DNA from: Thermoflavifilum sp.
Lineage (GTDB): Bacteria; Bacteroidota; Bacteroidia; Chitinophagales; Chitinophagaceae
Direction: 5' to 3'
Length of the DNA stretch: 7,465 nt
NCBI GenBank assembly: GCA_019683625.1
Contig: JADGHY010000101.1
Location: 1-7,465 of the forward strand
Part shown: piece after piece, positions 7,187 through 7,465 of the stretch
Position numbering within the stretch: position 1 is the first letter of the stretch
Layout: each line of letters begins with the position of its first letter
Position numbers and translations under genes: made by a program
The notes under the pieces: model-generated
What the model saw: the letters and a program-made list of their open reading frames with translations, nothing else
Databases searched by the model: none
Told to the model about the DNA's origin: nothing

Positions 7187-7465
7187 AGTTCATTGTTTTT
7201 GTACAGGCAAAATAAGATGGGGTTTTAGAAAAAAATCTGAAAAAGATAAGCCCTCTGCATTACATAGGAATATTGTTTAAAAGAGCAAACACAGGATTCT
7301 TTTCCCCGACGTATTTCTTTTCTGGGGACAAATCGTGTGCGCAGCAAATGAAAACATGATTGATGATAATTACGATAAAATGTATCTATCAGAGTTTATA
7401 TCAGGTTTGTTTTTTGTGTGTATCGTACGATCTTTAAATAGGATTTTTTCGATAAAGTATAAGCG
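7187..7465. other. AT-rich intergenic region upstream of the operon
   Basis: This region holds the leader and presumably the promoter of the six-gene unit. It is clearly richer in A and T than the genes. Short frames run open to the window edge on both strands: minus 7465-7370, ending in TAA, and plus from ATG 7380. Neither shows a recognisable protein, and several frames are open at once, as expected of AT-rich non-coding DNA. The minus frame could be the last 31 codons of a gene outside the window. A loose inverted repeat pairs TCCCC (7303-7307) with GGGGA (7324-7328) across 16 bases and has no obvious T-run. Confidence 0.5.
7261..7289 (-). promoter_or_regulatory. Candidate promoter for the six-gene unit
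   Basis: On the minus strand a TTTG (7289-7286) is followed after 19 bases by TATGTA (7266-7261). The -33 box and spacing match the Bacteroidota promoter pattern (TTTG, 19-21 bases, TAnnTTTG), but only the TA of the -7 box and one further T agree. It would give a leader of roughly 70 bases before the PepSY-like gene. A rival -7-like TTATTTTG lies at 7215-7208 with no matching -33 box. Either could be chance in this AT-rich stretch. Confidence 0.22.

Noticed and set aside
7303..7328. TCCCC/GGGGA inverted repeat as an operator or terminator
   Set aside because: Short arms and a 16-base spacer, with no T-run and no nearby regulator gene to support it.
7370..7465. Open minus-strand frame running off the right edge and ending in TAA, a possible C-terminus of an upstream gene
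   Set aside because: Only 31 codons, AT-rich, with other frames also open in the same stretch and no recognisable sequence. It cannot be told from chance.
7380..7465. Plus-strand ATG frame running off the right edge
   Set aside because: 28 codons of AT-rich sequence with no recognisable motif and no ribosome binding site; it overlaps the opposite open frame.

Overview
The window is a stretch of a Bacteroidota chromosome, most likely from the Chitinophagaceae or a near relative. This is inferred from three things: a PepSY-like (DUF2874-type) secreted protein; the Bacteroidota style of NadR-like kinase with a D-P-x-R-E-H-P lid; and starts that mostly lack Shine-Dalgarno sequences. The genes have a balanced base composition, while both ends of the window are clearly AT-rich. 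I cannot name the species from sequence alone.

All six genes lie on the minus strand and read from right to left as one tight unit. In transcription order they are: a small secreted PepSY-like protein (7186-6755); a TolC-type outer-membrane channel (6733-5441); a lipoprotein RND periplasmic adaptor (5426-4491); a PAP2 membrane phosphatase (4462-3734); an RND pump of about 1007 residues (3737-714); and a NadR-like P-loop kinase (717-190). The first four are separated by gaps of 14-28 bases. The last two junctions are 4-base stop/start overlaps (ATGA and TTGA), so the phosphatase, pump and kinase are probably translationally coupled. The flanks, 1-189 and 7187-7465, hold no gene I can support.

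The core is a complete tripartite RND efflux system: inner-membrane pump, lipoprotein adaptor and outer-membrane channel. Three things are unusual. A PAP2 phosphatase sits between adaptor and pump, the adaptor lacks the long alpha-helical hairpin, and the pump mixes features of the HAE-1 (drug) and HME (metal) branches. The pump has the paired TM4 aspartates of HAE-1 pumps but a glutamate where AcrB has its TM10 lysine. The substrate cannot be read from the sequence. The embedded phosphatase allows, but does not prove, a link to phospholipid, isoprenoid-phosphate or lipid A chemistry. The terminal kinase may simply share the transcript. No transcriptional regulator, RNA gene, mobile element or CRISPR array is visible.
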